56,869 nt of DNA from Burkholderiales bacterium (GTDB lineage: Bacteria > Pseudomonadota > Gammaproteobacteria > Burkholderiales > WYBJ01). The notes beneath the pieces were generated by a model, which made no database searches, had not been told where the DNA came from, and worked only from the letters and a program-made list of their open reading frames with translations. The stretch covers positions 1 through 56,869 of the forward strand of contig JADLAC010000013.1 of NCBI GenBank assembly GCA_020848435.1, in the 5' to 3' direction. Position numbers and translations under genes: made by a program. Positions within the stretch are counted from its first letter, which is position 1. Each line of letters opens with the position of its first letter. This document shows, piece by piece, positions 8,109 through 15,843 of the stretch.

Positions 8109-8546
8109 ATGGCGCAATACATTCCCAGCCCCAGGGATTGGGTACGCGAACAGGTCGAGCTGTACGAGCGCAGCGGCGGCACCCAAGGCACGACCCTGCG
8201 CGATACCGGTCTGCCGGTCATCCTCGTCACCCATACCGGCAACAAGACTGGCGCGATCCGCAAGACCCCGCTCATGCGGGTGAAGGACGCGCAGCGCTAT
8301 GTGCTGGTCGGCTCGCAAGGCGGGGCACCGAAGCACCCGGTATGGGTGTACAACCTGCGCGCCGACCCCAACGTGGAAATCCGCGATCGCACCGAGGTGC
8401 AGCGGATGCGCGCGCGCGAAGTCCTCGATCCGGCCGAGCGCGCGCGGCTATGGCAGCTCGCCGTCGCGGCGTTTTCGCCGTACGCCGACTACCAGGCGAA
8501 GACCACGCGCCGGATTCCGCTGTTCGTCGCCGAGCCGCTGAGCTGA
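8109..8546 (+). CDS. nitroreductase/deazaflavin (F420)-dependent oxidoreductase family protein (Ddn-like)
   Basis: The 145-residue product matches the split-barrel family typified by mycobacterial Ddn. Its signature is VILVTHTGNKTGAIRKTPLM (about 37-56), then YVLVGSQGGAPKHPVWVYNL (64-83), NVEI and the C-terminal RRIPLFV. In actinobacteria these enzymes reduce substrates with F420H2, and some members use other flavins. No F420 biosynthesis gene is in the window, so the cofactor is unknown. A GAGGAGAATT ribosome site precedes the ATG. Confidence 0.8.
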   Translation: MAQYIPSPRDWVREQVELYERSGGTQGTTLRDTGLPVILVTHTGNKTGAIRKTPLMRVKDAQRYVLVGSQGGAPKHPVWVYNLRADPNVEIRDRTEVQRMRAREVLDPAERARLWQLAVAAFSPYADYQAKTTRRIPLFVAEPLS

Positions 8547-8615
8547 TCACGCCGCCGGCAAGGCGAGCGCTGCGGTCAAAGGCAGGGTCGGTGAAGAATT
8601 GAGGTCGTTTTTCTG

Positions 8616-9104
8616 TTACGCCTTCACGCTGCTCAAGCGCAGCATGAGCGTCATGGGGTGTGTAGGTGAAGGCTGAAACCCATAGTGCTCGTAGAACTGC
8701 TTCGCCTTTTCGTGAAGCGCATGCACGAGCAGAGCTCTTACTCCTGCATTCTCCGATACGGCCACTGTGCGGTTGACGGCATCCTGCAGCAGGACAGCGC
8801 CCAGCTGCAGCCCCTGTGCCCTGCGCTCGACCGCGAGCCGGGCGAGGACCATGACGGCAATGGGATCGGGCATGTTGCGCCGCACGCCGCCAGTTGCTTG
8901 GCGGTGTGCAACGGCGCCGGCGGCGATGGCGTAATAGCCGCGGACATTGCCCTCTTCATCGGTAACGACGAAGGTGCGGCTCGCGCCGCTCGACTGGTTG
9001 GCCAGTGCCCTGCGCTTGATCCAGTCATCGAGCGAGGCTTCGCCGCACTCGAAGTCGTCCAGTCGATGCGAAGCGGTCAGCGGCTCCGGCGGATTGAACT
9101 GCAA
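8616..9104 (-). CDS. GNAT acetyltransferase, TacT-type toxin
   Basis: The 162-residue protein has the acetyl-CoA-binding loop LARLAVERRAQGLQLGAVLL (88-107) and the late FYEHYGFQPSP motif with the probable catalytic Tyr141. TacT/AtaT toxins acetylate the amino acid on charged tRNA and so block translation. Length and the pairing with a DUF1778 antitoxin fit this group. The start is TTG at 9104, two bases after the antitoxin stop, so the genes are coupled. The charged-tRNA target is a family property, not seen here. Confidence 0.85.
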   Translation of the reverse strand: MQFNPPEPLTASHRLDDFECGEASLDDWIKRRALANQSSGASRTFVVTDEEGNVRGYYAIAAGAVAHRQATGGVRRNMPDPIAVMVLARLAVERRAQGLQLGAVLLQDAVNRTVAVSENAGVRALLVHALHEKAKQFYEHYGFQPSPTHPMTLMLRLSSVKA

Positions 9105-9106
9105 GC

Positions 9107-9385
9107 TTAGCCCTTTGCCGGCTTCTTGTCCCAGGGCGCCTCGACTGCAATAAGGCGTTCCAACCCCGGATTATGGGTGGGCGGCGCGTCGAGCAACTTG
9201 GTGAACTGCCGGAACTTCGTGGCATCCAGATCGAAGAACACCTGGTCGAGCAGCACGGACTTCGCTTTGTCGCAGGCGGCTTCGAGCATGAAGTCGGAGC
9301 GGTTCTTGCCGAGCAGTTGTGCGGCCTGGTCGATGAGGTCCCGCTGCTCGGGGCGGGCCCGCAGGTTGATGGCGGCGTCACGCAT
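9107..9385 (-). CDS. DUF1778 (TacA-type) ribbon-helix-helix antitoxin
   Basis: The 92-residue protein begins MRDAAINLRARPEQRDLIDQ, the ribbon-helix-helix DNA-binding end of TacA antitoxins. The SDFMLEAACDKA helix follows, then a C-terminal tail (about 50-92) with LDATKFRQFTKLLDAPP, the part expected to wrap the acetyltransferase. ATG 9385 is preceded by TGAGGAA; a GTG at 9409 is less likely. It would repress its own promoter through the palindrome at 9401-9410. Confidence 0.87.
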   Translation of the reverse strand: MRDAAINLRARPEQRDLIDQAAQLLGKNRSDFMLEAACDKAKSVLLDQVFFDLDATKFRQFTKLLDAPPTHNPGLERLIAVEAPWDKKPAKG

Positions 9386-9400
9386 AGGTCGATTCCTCAG

Positions 9401-9452
9401 TGTGTACACAATAGATACACGCAGGCTAACGGCAGCGTATAGCAGTTGTCAA
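9401..9452 (-). promoter_or_regulatory. promoter and operator of the toxin-antitoxin pair
   Basis: On the minus strand a consensus -35 TTGACA (9452-9447) is followed after 18 bases by TAGCCT (9428-9423). Just downstream, 9401-9410 is the perfect palindrome TGTGTACACA, with a further half-site GTGTATC at 9413-9419. This is the expected place for autorepression by a ribbon-helix-helix antitoxin. Confidence 0.6.
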
Positions 9453-9525
9453 TACAGCGTTCATGCCATGCGCAATGGCCCCTTTGCCCTTGGAGCATGC
9501 CGAATAGGCTCGCTCACGCCGAGCA

Positions 9526-9548
9526 GTGTAGGAATAAAACTCCTACAC
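9526..9548. repeat. perfect hairpin
   Basis: GTGTAGGA (9526-9533) pairs with TCCTACAC (9541-9548) around the loop ATAAAAC. It lies between the toxin-antitoxin promoter and zapD and is not next to a T-tract on either strand, so its role is unknown. Confidence 0.5.
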
Positions 9549-9568
9549 GACAATGAGTTACTAGAGAT

Positions 9569-9588
9569 CGTCCGGATTTTACCGGACG
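9569..9588 (-). terminator. perfect hairpin downstream of zapD, possible terminator
   Basis: CGTCCGG (9569-9575) pairs with CCGGACG (9582-9588) around ATTTTA, 14 bp beyond the zapD stop. There is no clear U-tract, so it may act as an mRNA 3-prime-end stabiliser. Confidence 0.4.
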
Positions 9589-9601
9589 TTGATGGACCTG
9601 C

Positions 9602-10387
9602 TTAGAGGTTACAGAAGGTGAGCTGAAAGGGCACGTCGATATCGACCGTGCGCGGGCGTTCCTTGCCCGGGCCGGAGAGCGTCATGAAGCGGATGTTGAG
9701 CGCGTACTTGTTGGCGCTCATTTCCGGCACGCACGCGTATTCGCGCGCCAACTGCACGCGCAGCATCTGCGCCACCCGGCCGGCCATCATCTGCTGGAAT
9801 ACCCCTTGCGGGGCGAGCTGGGCGGTCGTCTTGCCGCTCTCGCGCAGCAAGCGCAAGACGATCGATATGGCGTCGTGGATGGGCTGGAAGGGCGCGAGCC
9901 AGGCTTCGATGTCGCGCCGGCGCTGTTCTGCGCCGCGGTGGAGCCAATAGTGATACGAGGGCAGATCGAACTCGCACACCCCGCCGGGAATGCTGGTGCG
10001 CTGCTTGATGCTCATCAGCCATTCGTTCTCGCGCAAGTCCTGGCCGAACTTGCCGGACATCTGGAACAGGCGCGAGGAGGTCTGGTCGATCTCGCGCACC
10101 ACGTTATCGAGCGCGGCAACCGAGATGGCCGGATTGTCGCGTAGTGTCTCGAGGCTCTGGCGCTGGCGTTCGAGCTCCTGCAGCAGGTCAGATTTGAGAT
10201 CGGCGCGCCCGGCCACTTCGAGAATGTCGAACAGCAGCACCAGGGCGACATGATTCTCAACCGGCTCGGCCTTGGCCGTGAAGAACCACGCCTTGCGGTA
10301 CAAGTCCTCCAAGCGTAGCAAGGTTCGCACTCGCTCGCTCAGCGGGTACTCGTAGCCGATAAGATTCGAGTTGGCTGGCGACGGCAC
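9602..10387 (-). CDS. zapD: cell division protein ZapD
   Basis: The 261-residue cytoplasmic protein has the ZapD hallmark YEYPLSERVRTLLRLEDL near its N-terminus, the central LPSYHYWLHRGAEQRRRDIEAWL and the C-terminal RFM....VDIDVPFQLTFCNL. ZapD cross-links FtsZ filaments at the division ring. No ATG fits. GTG 10387 gives about ten residues before the conserved YEYP, slightly more than usual. It lies downstream of coaE in the pilC-pilD-coaE-zapD order, separated by 226 bp without other genes. Confidence 0.93.
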   Translation of the reverse strand: MPSPANSNLIGYEYPLSERVRTLLRLEDLYRKAWFFTAKAEPVENHVALVLLFDILEVAGRADLKSDLLQELERQRQSLETLRDNPAISVAALDNVVREIDQTSSRLFQMSGKFGQDLRENEWLMSIKQRTSIPGGVCEFDLPSYHYWLHRGAEQRRRDIEAWLAPFQPIHDAISIVLRLLRESGKTTAQLAPQGVFQQMMAGRVAQMLRVQLAREYACVPEMSANKYALNIRFMTLSGPGKERPRTVDIDVPFQLTFCNL

Positions 10388-10613
10388 GATTCCGTCCGAG
10401 TGAATTCGTTTTCCGAGCGGCGACCATCCGCGTGCCTGCCCGCGCCCGCGTCCGTCCGGGCCATCGCCCCCGTAACAGCCGCTGTCACCGCCGGCCGGCA
10501 AGCGCCGAGCCGTCGCTTCGCCTCGAGCGCGCAGAAGCCGGCGGCTCCTGCGTAGCTTCGAACGGCCGCCTACCGTGCGTTAGTATGGTTCAATGCTGCC
10601 AAAAAATAAAGCA

Positions 10614-11249
10614 TCAGCCGGCGCGGCTCGCGCGGCTCGCCTTGGCACTCGCGGCCTGCAAGTAGCTCTGGTGCAAGCGCGCGACGGCGGCGGCGAGCGT
10701 GGCGAGGTCGGCATCGTTGACGATGACATCGTCGGCCAGCGCGAGCCGCTGTGCGCGGGAAGATTGCGATGCGAGGATGCGCTCGACTTCGCCGCGATCG
10801 AGCCCGCTGCGGCGCATGGTGCGCTCGATCTGCACGGATTCAGGGCAATCGACCACCAAGGTGCGGTCGGTCAGGCTGCGGTAGGCGTCGGATTCGACCA
10901 GCAAGGGCACGACCAGCACCACGTACGCTGCTGTCGCCGCGTTCACTTGCCGCGCGGCTTCGGCTCGAATCATCGGGTGCAAGATCGCTTCCAGGCGGCG
11001 TCGCGCGCCGGGGTCGTTGAACGCCAGCGCACGCATGCGCGCGCGATCCAGGCCGCCATCCGCGGCCGCGACTTGGTCGCCGAACGCGGCGCTCAATGCA
11101 GGCATCGCCGCGCCGCCGGGGGCGGTCAATGCACGCGCGATCACGTCGGTATCGACCACCGCCGCGCCGTGACCCCCGAGCAGGTCCGAGACCGCGGTCT
11201 TGCCCGATCCTATTCCACCGGTCAGCGTAACGATATACGGCACGGCCAT
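10614..11249 (-). CDS. coaE: dephospho-CoA kinase
   Basis: The 211-residue enzyme performs the last step of coenzyme A synthesis, phosphorylating the 3-prime hydroxyl of dephospho-CoA with ATP. The P-loop GGIGSGKT is at residues 11-18. DTDVIARAL, LHPMIRAEA and VPLLVESDAY are the expected CoaE blocks, and IERTMRRSGL lies in the lid. It starts 6 bp after the pilD stop, so it belongs to the pilin-processing operon. The ATG at 11249 matches the usual family N-terminus. Confidence 0.96.
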   Translation of the reverse strand: MAVPYIVTLTGGIGSGKTAVSDLLGGHGAAVVDTDVIARALTAPGGAAMPALSAAFGDQVAAADGGLDRARMRALAFNDPGARRRLEAILHPMIRAEAARQVNAATAAYVVLVVPLLVESDAYRSLTDRTLVVDCPESVQIERTMRRSGLDRGEVERILASQSSRAQRLALADDVIVNDADLATLAAAVARLHQSYLQAASAKASRASRAG

Positions 11250-11254
11250 CCTTC

Positions 11255-12124
11255 CTAGAACAGATCGAGATAGCGCTCGGTGAGGGCACGGCCCCAAAAC
11301 AACGCGATCAGTCCCGCCACGACCAGGTAGGGCCCGAAGGGGATCGGCATGTCGCGCCCTTGCCGGCGCAAGACGATGAGGGCGATGCCCACGATCGCAC
11401 CGACCATCGACGAGAGCAGGATCACCAGCGGCAACGCCTTCCAGCCGAGCCAGGCGCCGATGGCAGCGAGCAATTTGAAATCCCCGTAGCCCATGCCTTC
11501 CTTGCCGGTCGCAGCCTTGAACATCCAGAAGACCGACCACAGGGCGAGATAGCCGCCGACCGCGCCGAGCACGGCGGCGTGCAGATCCACGGTGGGAAAC
11601 AGCCCGGCGACCTGCGCCAACAAGCCCGCCCAGAGCAAGGGCAGGGTGATGCAGTCGGGCAGGTAGAAGGTATCGAGATCGATAAAGGCGAGCGCAATCA
11701 TCGCCCAGGCGAAAGCCATGGCCGCCAGCGCGGTCCAGGCGAAGCCGAAGCGCCAGCCTGCATAAGCGCTGATCGCTGCGCTCAGCAACTCCACCAGCGG
11801 GTAGCGCTTGGGAATCGCGCTGCCGCAGGCCGAACACTTGCCCCGCAGCCGCAGGTAGCTCACCACCGGGATGTTTTCGAGCGGCGCGATACGATGGTTA
11901 CATGCGGGACACGACGAACGCGGAACCACGAGGTTGTAGCGCGGTGCCTCGGCGAGTGGCTCTCCGCGCAGCTCGGCGCATTCGCGTTGCCACTGGCGCT
12001 CGAGGATCTTCGGCAAGCGGTGGATGACGACGTTGAGAAAGCTGCCCACCACCAGTCCGAGCACGGCGCACACCGGCAGATACGCTACCGGGTTCGAAGC
12101 GAGACTGGCCAGGACGTTATCCAT
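11255..12124 (-). CDS. pilD: type IV prepilin peptidase / N-methyltransferase
   Basis: The 289-residue inner-membrane aspartic protease cleaves the leader of type IV prepilins and related pseudopilins and methylates the new N-terminus. After the first membrane helix comes GSFLNVVIHRLP, then the zinc domain CPAC...CSACG. The catalytic aspartates are in ALAFIDLDTFYLPD and GYGDFKLLAAIGAWLG. About seven or eight hydrophobic segments follow the family layout. It lies between pilC and coaE. Confidence 0.96.
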   Translation of the reverse strand: MDNVLASLASNPVAYLPVCAVLGLVVGSFLNVVIHRLPKILERQWQRECAELRGEPLAEAPRYNLVVPRSSCPACNHRIAPLENIPVVSYLRLRGKCSACGSAIPKRYPLVELLSAAISAYAGWRFGFAWTALAAMAFAWAMIALAFIDLDTFYLPDCITLPLLWAGLLAQVAGLFPTVDLHAAVLGAVGGYLALWSVFWMFKAATGKEGMGYGDFKLLAAIGAWLGWKALPLVILLSSMVGAIVGIALIVLRRQGRDMPIPFGPYLVVAGLIALFWGRALTERYLDLF

Positions 12125-12226
12125 GGGGTCGGGCAGCCCGGTCGAAGGCGTTTCGCGGGCGCGGGCCGCGGCGATCCGCCGGCCGGCCCGTGCCTATGCC
12201 GTCCCCGGAAGGAAGTCTCGAGTCTC

Positions 12227-13462
12227 TTAGACGACCTGGCCCATCTTGAAGATCGGCAGGTACATTGCTACCACCATGCCGCCGATCAGCGTGCCGAGAA
12301 CGACCATGATGATCGGCTCCATGAGGCTTTGCAGCGCTTCCACGGCATCGTCGACTTCGGCCTCGTAGAAGTCCGCAACCTTGGAGAGCATGGAGTCGAG
12401 CGAACCGGCTTCCTCGCCGATCGACACCATCTGCACCACCATGTTGGGGAATACATCGGCATTCTGCATGGCTACGGTGAGGCTCGTGCCGGTGGCGATC
12501 TCGGTCTGGATCTTCTTGGTCGCGGCGAAGTACTCGTAGTTGCCCGCCGCCCCGGCGACCGAGTCGAGCGCCTCTACTAGCGGCACGCCGGCGGCGAACA
12601 TGGTCGCGAGCGTGCGGGTCCAGCGGGCGATCGCGCTCTTGCGGATCAGCTCGCCGAAAATGGGCAGGCGCAAAAACATGCGGTCCATGACGATCTGCAT
12701 CTTGGTGGAGCGTTTCCAGGTCCAGAAGAAGGCCCAGATCGCCCCGCCGATCGCGGCTGCCATCAGAAACCAGTACTGGACGAAGAAATCCGAAACGGCG
12801 ATCACCACCAGGGTCGGGCCGGGCAGGTCCGCGCCGAAGCTCGCGAACACGGTCTTGAATGCGGGAATCACGAAAATCATGATGACCGCGGTGATGATGA
12901 CGGCCACCACGATCACGGCGATCGGATAGAACAGCGCGGACTTGATCTTGTTCTTGATCGCGAGGATCTTCTCTTTATACGTGGCCAGGCGATCGAGCAC
13001 CGTGTCCAGAATGCCGGCCTGCTCGCCGGCACCGACCAGGTTGACGAACAAGGCATCGAAATGCAGCGGGTGCTTGGCGAAGGCCTGCTTCAGGCTAGAG
13101 CCCGTCTCCACCTCGGTCTTGACGTCGGTGAGCAGCCGCTGCACCGCAGGATTGGAATGACCCTTGGCGACGATGTCGAAGGCCTGCAACAAGGGCACGC
13201 CGGACTTCATCATCGTGGCCAACTGGCGGGTGAAGAAGGTGATGTCCTTGTCGGTGATCTTGCCGCCGCGGCGCAGCGACTGCTTGCGCACGCGCACGAC
13301 CTTGATGCCCTGGCGGCGCAGCGTGGCCTGGACTTGGGCTTCCCCGCCGGCGCGCATTTCGCCGCGGACGGTCTTGCCGGCCTTGTCCTGCCCCACCCAG
13401 GAGAACGTCGATTCCCGGACGTCCCGTCGCGGTGCCGCGGCCGCCGCTGTCGCCATAACCAT
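12227..13462 (-). CDS. pilC: type IV pilus inner-membrane platform protein
   Basis: The 411-residue GspF/PilC family protein anchors the pilus assembly motor. A short cytoplasmic N-terminus (FSWVGQDKAGKTVRGEM) leads to two T2SSF repeats with LATMMKSGVPLLQAFDI and LATMFAAGVPLVEALDSVA. Three membrane segments include the one at FYPIAVIVVAVIITAVIMIFV, and the end reads EPIIMVVLGTLIGGMVVAMYLPIF. It is followed by pilD. The usual upstream partner pilB is not here: a CorC-type transporter gene lies 64 bp upstream. Confidence 0.96.
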   Translation of the reverse strand: MVMATAAAAAPRRDVRESTFSWVGQDKAGKTVRGEMRAGGEAQVQATLRRQGIKVVRVRKQSLRRGGKITDKDITFFTRQLATMMKSGVPLLQAFDIVAKGHSNPAVQRLLTDVKTEVETGSSLKQAFAKHPLHFDALFVNLVGAGEQAGILDTVLDRLATYKEKILAIKNKIKSALFYPIAVIVVAVIITAVIMIFVIPAFKTVFASFGADLPGPTLVVIAVSDFFVQYWFLMAAAIGGAIWAFFWTWKRSTKMQIVMDRMFLRLPIFGELIRKSAIARWTRTLATMFAAGVPLVEALDSVAGAAGNYEYFAATKKIQTEIATGTSLTVAMQNADVFPNMVVQMVSIGEEAGSLDSMLSKVADFYEAEVDDAVEALQSLMEPIIMVVLGTLIGGMVVAMYLPIFKMGQVV

Positions 13463-13526
13463 CCCCCAATGAGCCCTATGCGGGCAATGATGCCTTGCGC
13501 AAGCCGCGTTTGTAAAGCCAAGCTAC

Positions 13527-14831
13527 CTACGCTTTAGTGTCGTTATTCAAACCGCCATTTTCTTTTCGGCGTGGATAGATACGAACCGCTTTTACGACTT
13601 TTTCCTGGGTCTGCACGATCTCCAGCGGATAGCCGTCGATCAGCACCGTCGTGCCGGGCTCGGGAATGTCCTGCAAATGCTCCAGAATCAGCCCGTTGAG
13701 GGTTTTCGGGCCGTCCAGGGGCAGGGTCGTGTCGAGCTTGCGGTTGAGCTCGCGCAGGGGCAAGCTGCCCTCGACCAGGGCGCTGCCGTCGGCCTGGCGG
13801 TGGATCGTGCCGCTCGCGAACGGTGCATTGGTGGTGAACTCGCCGATGATCTCCTCCAGGATGTCATCGATGGTGACCAGGCCCATGAGCTCGCCATACT
13901 CGTCGACCACCAGGCCCAGCCGATCGTGGTTTTCCTGGAAGTTCTGCAATTGGGTCAACAGCGGGGTGCCGGCGGGAATGAAATAGGGCTCGCGCAACAC
14001 GGCGTGCAAATCCTCGGGCCCGAGCAGATCGAGCTTCGTTCCCAGGTTGAGCACCGAGCGCACGTGCAGAACGCCGGCGATCTCGTCCAACTGGCCGCGA
14101 TACACGGGCAAGCGCGTGTGATAACAGGTCGCGATGCGGCGCTGCGCATCTTCGAAGTCCGCGTCGAGGTCGATCGCTTCGATCTGATTGCGCGGGGTCA
14201 TCACGTCGTCCACGGTGACCGATTCGAGCTCGAACAGGTTGAGCAGCATGCTCTGGTGCTTCTTCGGGATGTAGTGGCTCGATTCGAGCACCAGGGTCCG
14301 CAGCTCTCCCAGGCTCAGATGAGGTTCGTCTTGCTCGCCGCGTTGCCGCAGTCCGGACACGCGCAGCAGCCCACGCACGAACAGGTTGGTGAACCAGACG
14401 AAGGGATAGGCGATCTTCAACAACGGCGCGAGCACGAAAGCGGCTGGAAAGGCGATCCGCTCGGGATAGGTGGCGCCGATGACCTTGGGGGTGATCTCGC
14501 TGAACACCAGGATGAGAAAGGTGATCGCCGCCGTCCCGGCGGCCAGCGCAATCTTGTTCTCGCCGAAGAGCTGCACGGTTACGATCGCCGTGAGCGTGGC
14601 TGCCGCGGCGTTCACCAGGTTGTTGCCGAGCAGGATCACACCGAGCAGCCGGTCGGTATGACCGAGCAGGCCCTGGGTGAGGCGGGCGCCGCGCCGGCCG
14701 GTCTCCACCAGGTGCTTCAGGCGATAACGGTTGAGCGCCATCATGCTCGTCTCGGCGATCGAGAAGAAGCCGGAGACTACGAGCAGCACGACGAGGGCGA
14801 TGGCGATCGTGCCTGGGGAGATGTGTTCCAA
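13527..14831 (-). CDS. HlyC/CorC family transporter (CNNM transmembrane plus CBS domains)
   Basis: The 434-residue protein has an N-terminal CNNM/DUF21 membrane domain (about residues 1-185: VSGFFSIAETSMMALNRYRL, LGNNLVNAAAATLTAI, FSEITPKVIGA). Paired CBS domains follow (DDVMTPRNQIEAIDLD; DRLGLVVDEYGELMGLVTIDDILEEI), then a CorC_HlyC domain at the end (VEGSLPLRELNRKL...GLILEHL). Members are linked to Mg2+ or Co2+ efflux or homeostasis. No ATG is available; TTG 14831 (LEHISPGTIAI) puts the membrane helix at the right distance. Confidence 0.88.
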   Translation of the reverse strand: MEHISPGTIAIALVVLLVVSGFFSIAETSMMALNRYRLKHLVETGRRGARLTQGLLGHTDRLLGVILLGNNLVNAAAATLTAIVTVQLFGENKIALAAGTAAITFLILVFSEITPKVIGATYPERIAFPAAFVLAPLLKIAYPFVWFTNLFVRGLLRVSGLRQRGEQDEPHLSLGELRTLVLESSHYIPKKHQSMLLNLFELESVTVDDVMTPRNQIEAIDLDADFEDAQRRIATCYHTRLPVYRGQLDEIAGVLHVRSVLNLGTKLDLLGPEDLHAVLREPYFIPAGTPLLTQLQNFQENHDRLGLVVDEYGELMGLVTIDDILEEIIGEFTTNAPFASGTIHRQADGSALVEGSLPLRELNRKLDTTLPLDGPKTLNGLILEHLQDIPEPGTTVLIDGYPLEIVQTQEKVVKAVRIYPRRKENGGLNNDTKA

Positions 14832-14887
14832 GCGAAGGTGTGGCTTGCAGCCCGAGCGACCCAGTATCAGCGGCCCGGCAACCAGCG

Positions 14888-15724
14888 TCAAGCAGCGCGC
14901 TGCAACACGACCTCCAGCACGAAGCGACTGCCGAGGTAAGCAAGCACCAACATCAGGAACCCGCTCAAGGTCCAGCGCATGGCGGTGCGGCCACGCCAGC
15001 CGTAGCGGCGGCGTCCCCACAGGAGGGCGCCGAAGATCGCCCACGACACGGCGCCGAACACGGTCTTGTGGTTCCAGTCCAGCGGGCGGCCGAAGAGCTC
15101 TTCGGAGAACAGAATGCCCGAGGCGAGACTCAAGGTGAGCAGGACGAAGCCCGCGCCGATGAGCTGGAACAGGATGCGCTCCATGGTGAGCAAGGGCGGC
15201 AGGACGGTCAGACCGCCACGCAACTGACCGACGTGCAGGCGCTTCTCGAGCACGGCCATCAACAGCACGTGCAGCGAGGCGATCGTGAAGAAGCTGTACG
15301 CCAGCATCGAGATCAGCAAGTGCGCCTTGAAGGCGAGGAATTCGGTGTTCGGCAAGGCGCGCGCAGGCGGGGCGAGCAGCGGCAACACGCACCCCAACGC
15401 GGCCATGGGCATCACTAATGCCTGCAAGCCTTCGACGCGGTGGACGAAGCTTCCCAGCCAATAGATCAGCACCGACAGCCACACGATGAGGGAGGCGGCA
15501 TTGCCGATGCCGAGGCGCAAACTAGGCCCGCTCAGCGTCGATTGGTATAGAAGGATCGCGTGCAGCACCAGCGGTGCGAGCACCGCGACCCGTTCGCCCG
15601 CTCGGGTGGCAACCTGGCCGCCGTGCGCCGCCTCGGGCGCGCGCCAGCGCGTTCGCCAGAAGTAAACCGCCAAGGCAGCATAAAACAGTGCCGTCGCCAG
15701 GTAGGCTACAATGAATACGTTCAT
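14888..15724 (-). CDS. YpjD/CcsA-type cytochrome c assembly-like membrane protein
   Basis: The 278-residue protein has about eight membrane helices. It carries the CcsA-family sequences FKAHLLISMLAYSFFTIASLH and the late FGRPLDWNHKTVFGAVSW. CcsA proteins move or handle heme for cytochrome c maturation, but this short proteobacterial branch next to ffh has no proven role. A minus-strand TATAAT at 15810-15805 is a likely -10 box. The gene is divergent from ffh and runs towards the CorC-type gene 56 bp away. Confidence 0.85.
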   Translation of the reverse strand: MNVFIVAYLATALFYAALAVYFWRTRWRAPEAAHGGQVATRAGERVAVLAPLVLHAILLYQSTLSGPSLRLGIGNAASLIVWLSVLIYWLGSFVHRVEGLQALVMPMAALGCVLPLLAPPARALPNTEFLAFKAHLLISMLAYSFFTIASLHVLLMAVLEKRLHVGQLRGGLTVLPPLLTMERILFQLIGAGFVLLTLSLASGILFSEELFGRPLDWNHKTVFGAVSWAIFGALLWGRRRYGWRGRTAMRWTLSGFLMLVLAYLGSRFVLEVVLQRAA

Positions 15725-15843
15725 TCGTTCGCTTGGAATCGCCGCGTCCCGGCCCGCTGACCAGCGACGGCGAGCCGCCGGCTGGAGCGCTATGCTGCGC
15801 GTGGATTATACGGCGCTCCTTCCCACCTGACCGATTCAAGACC

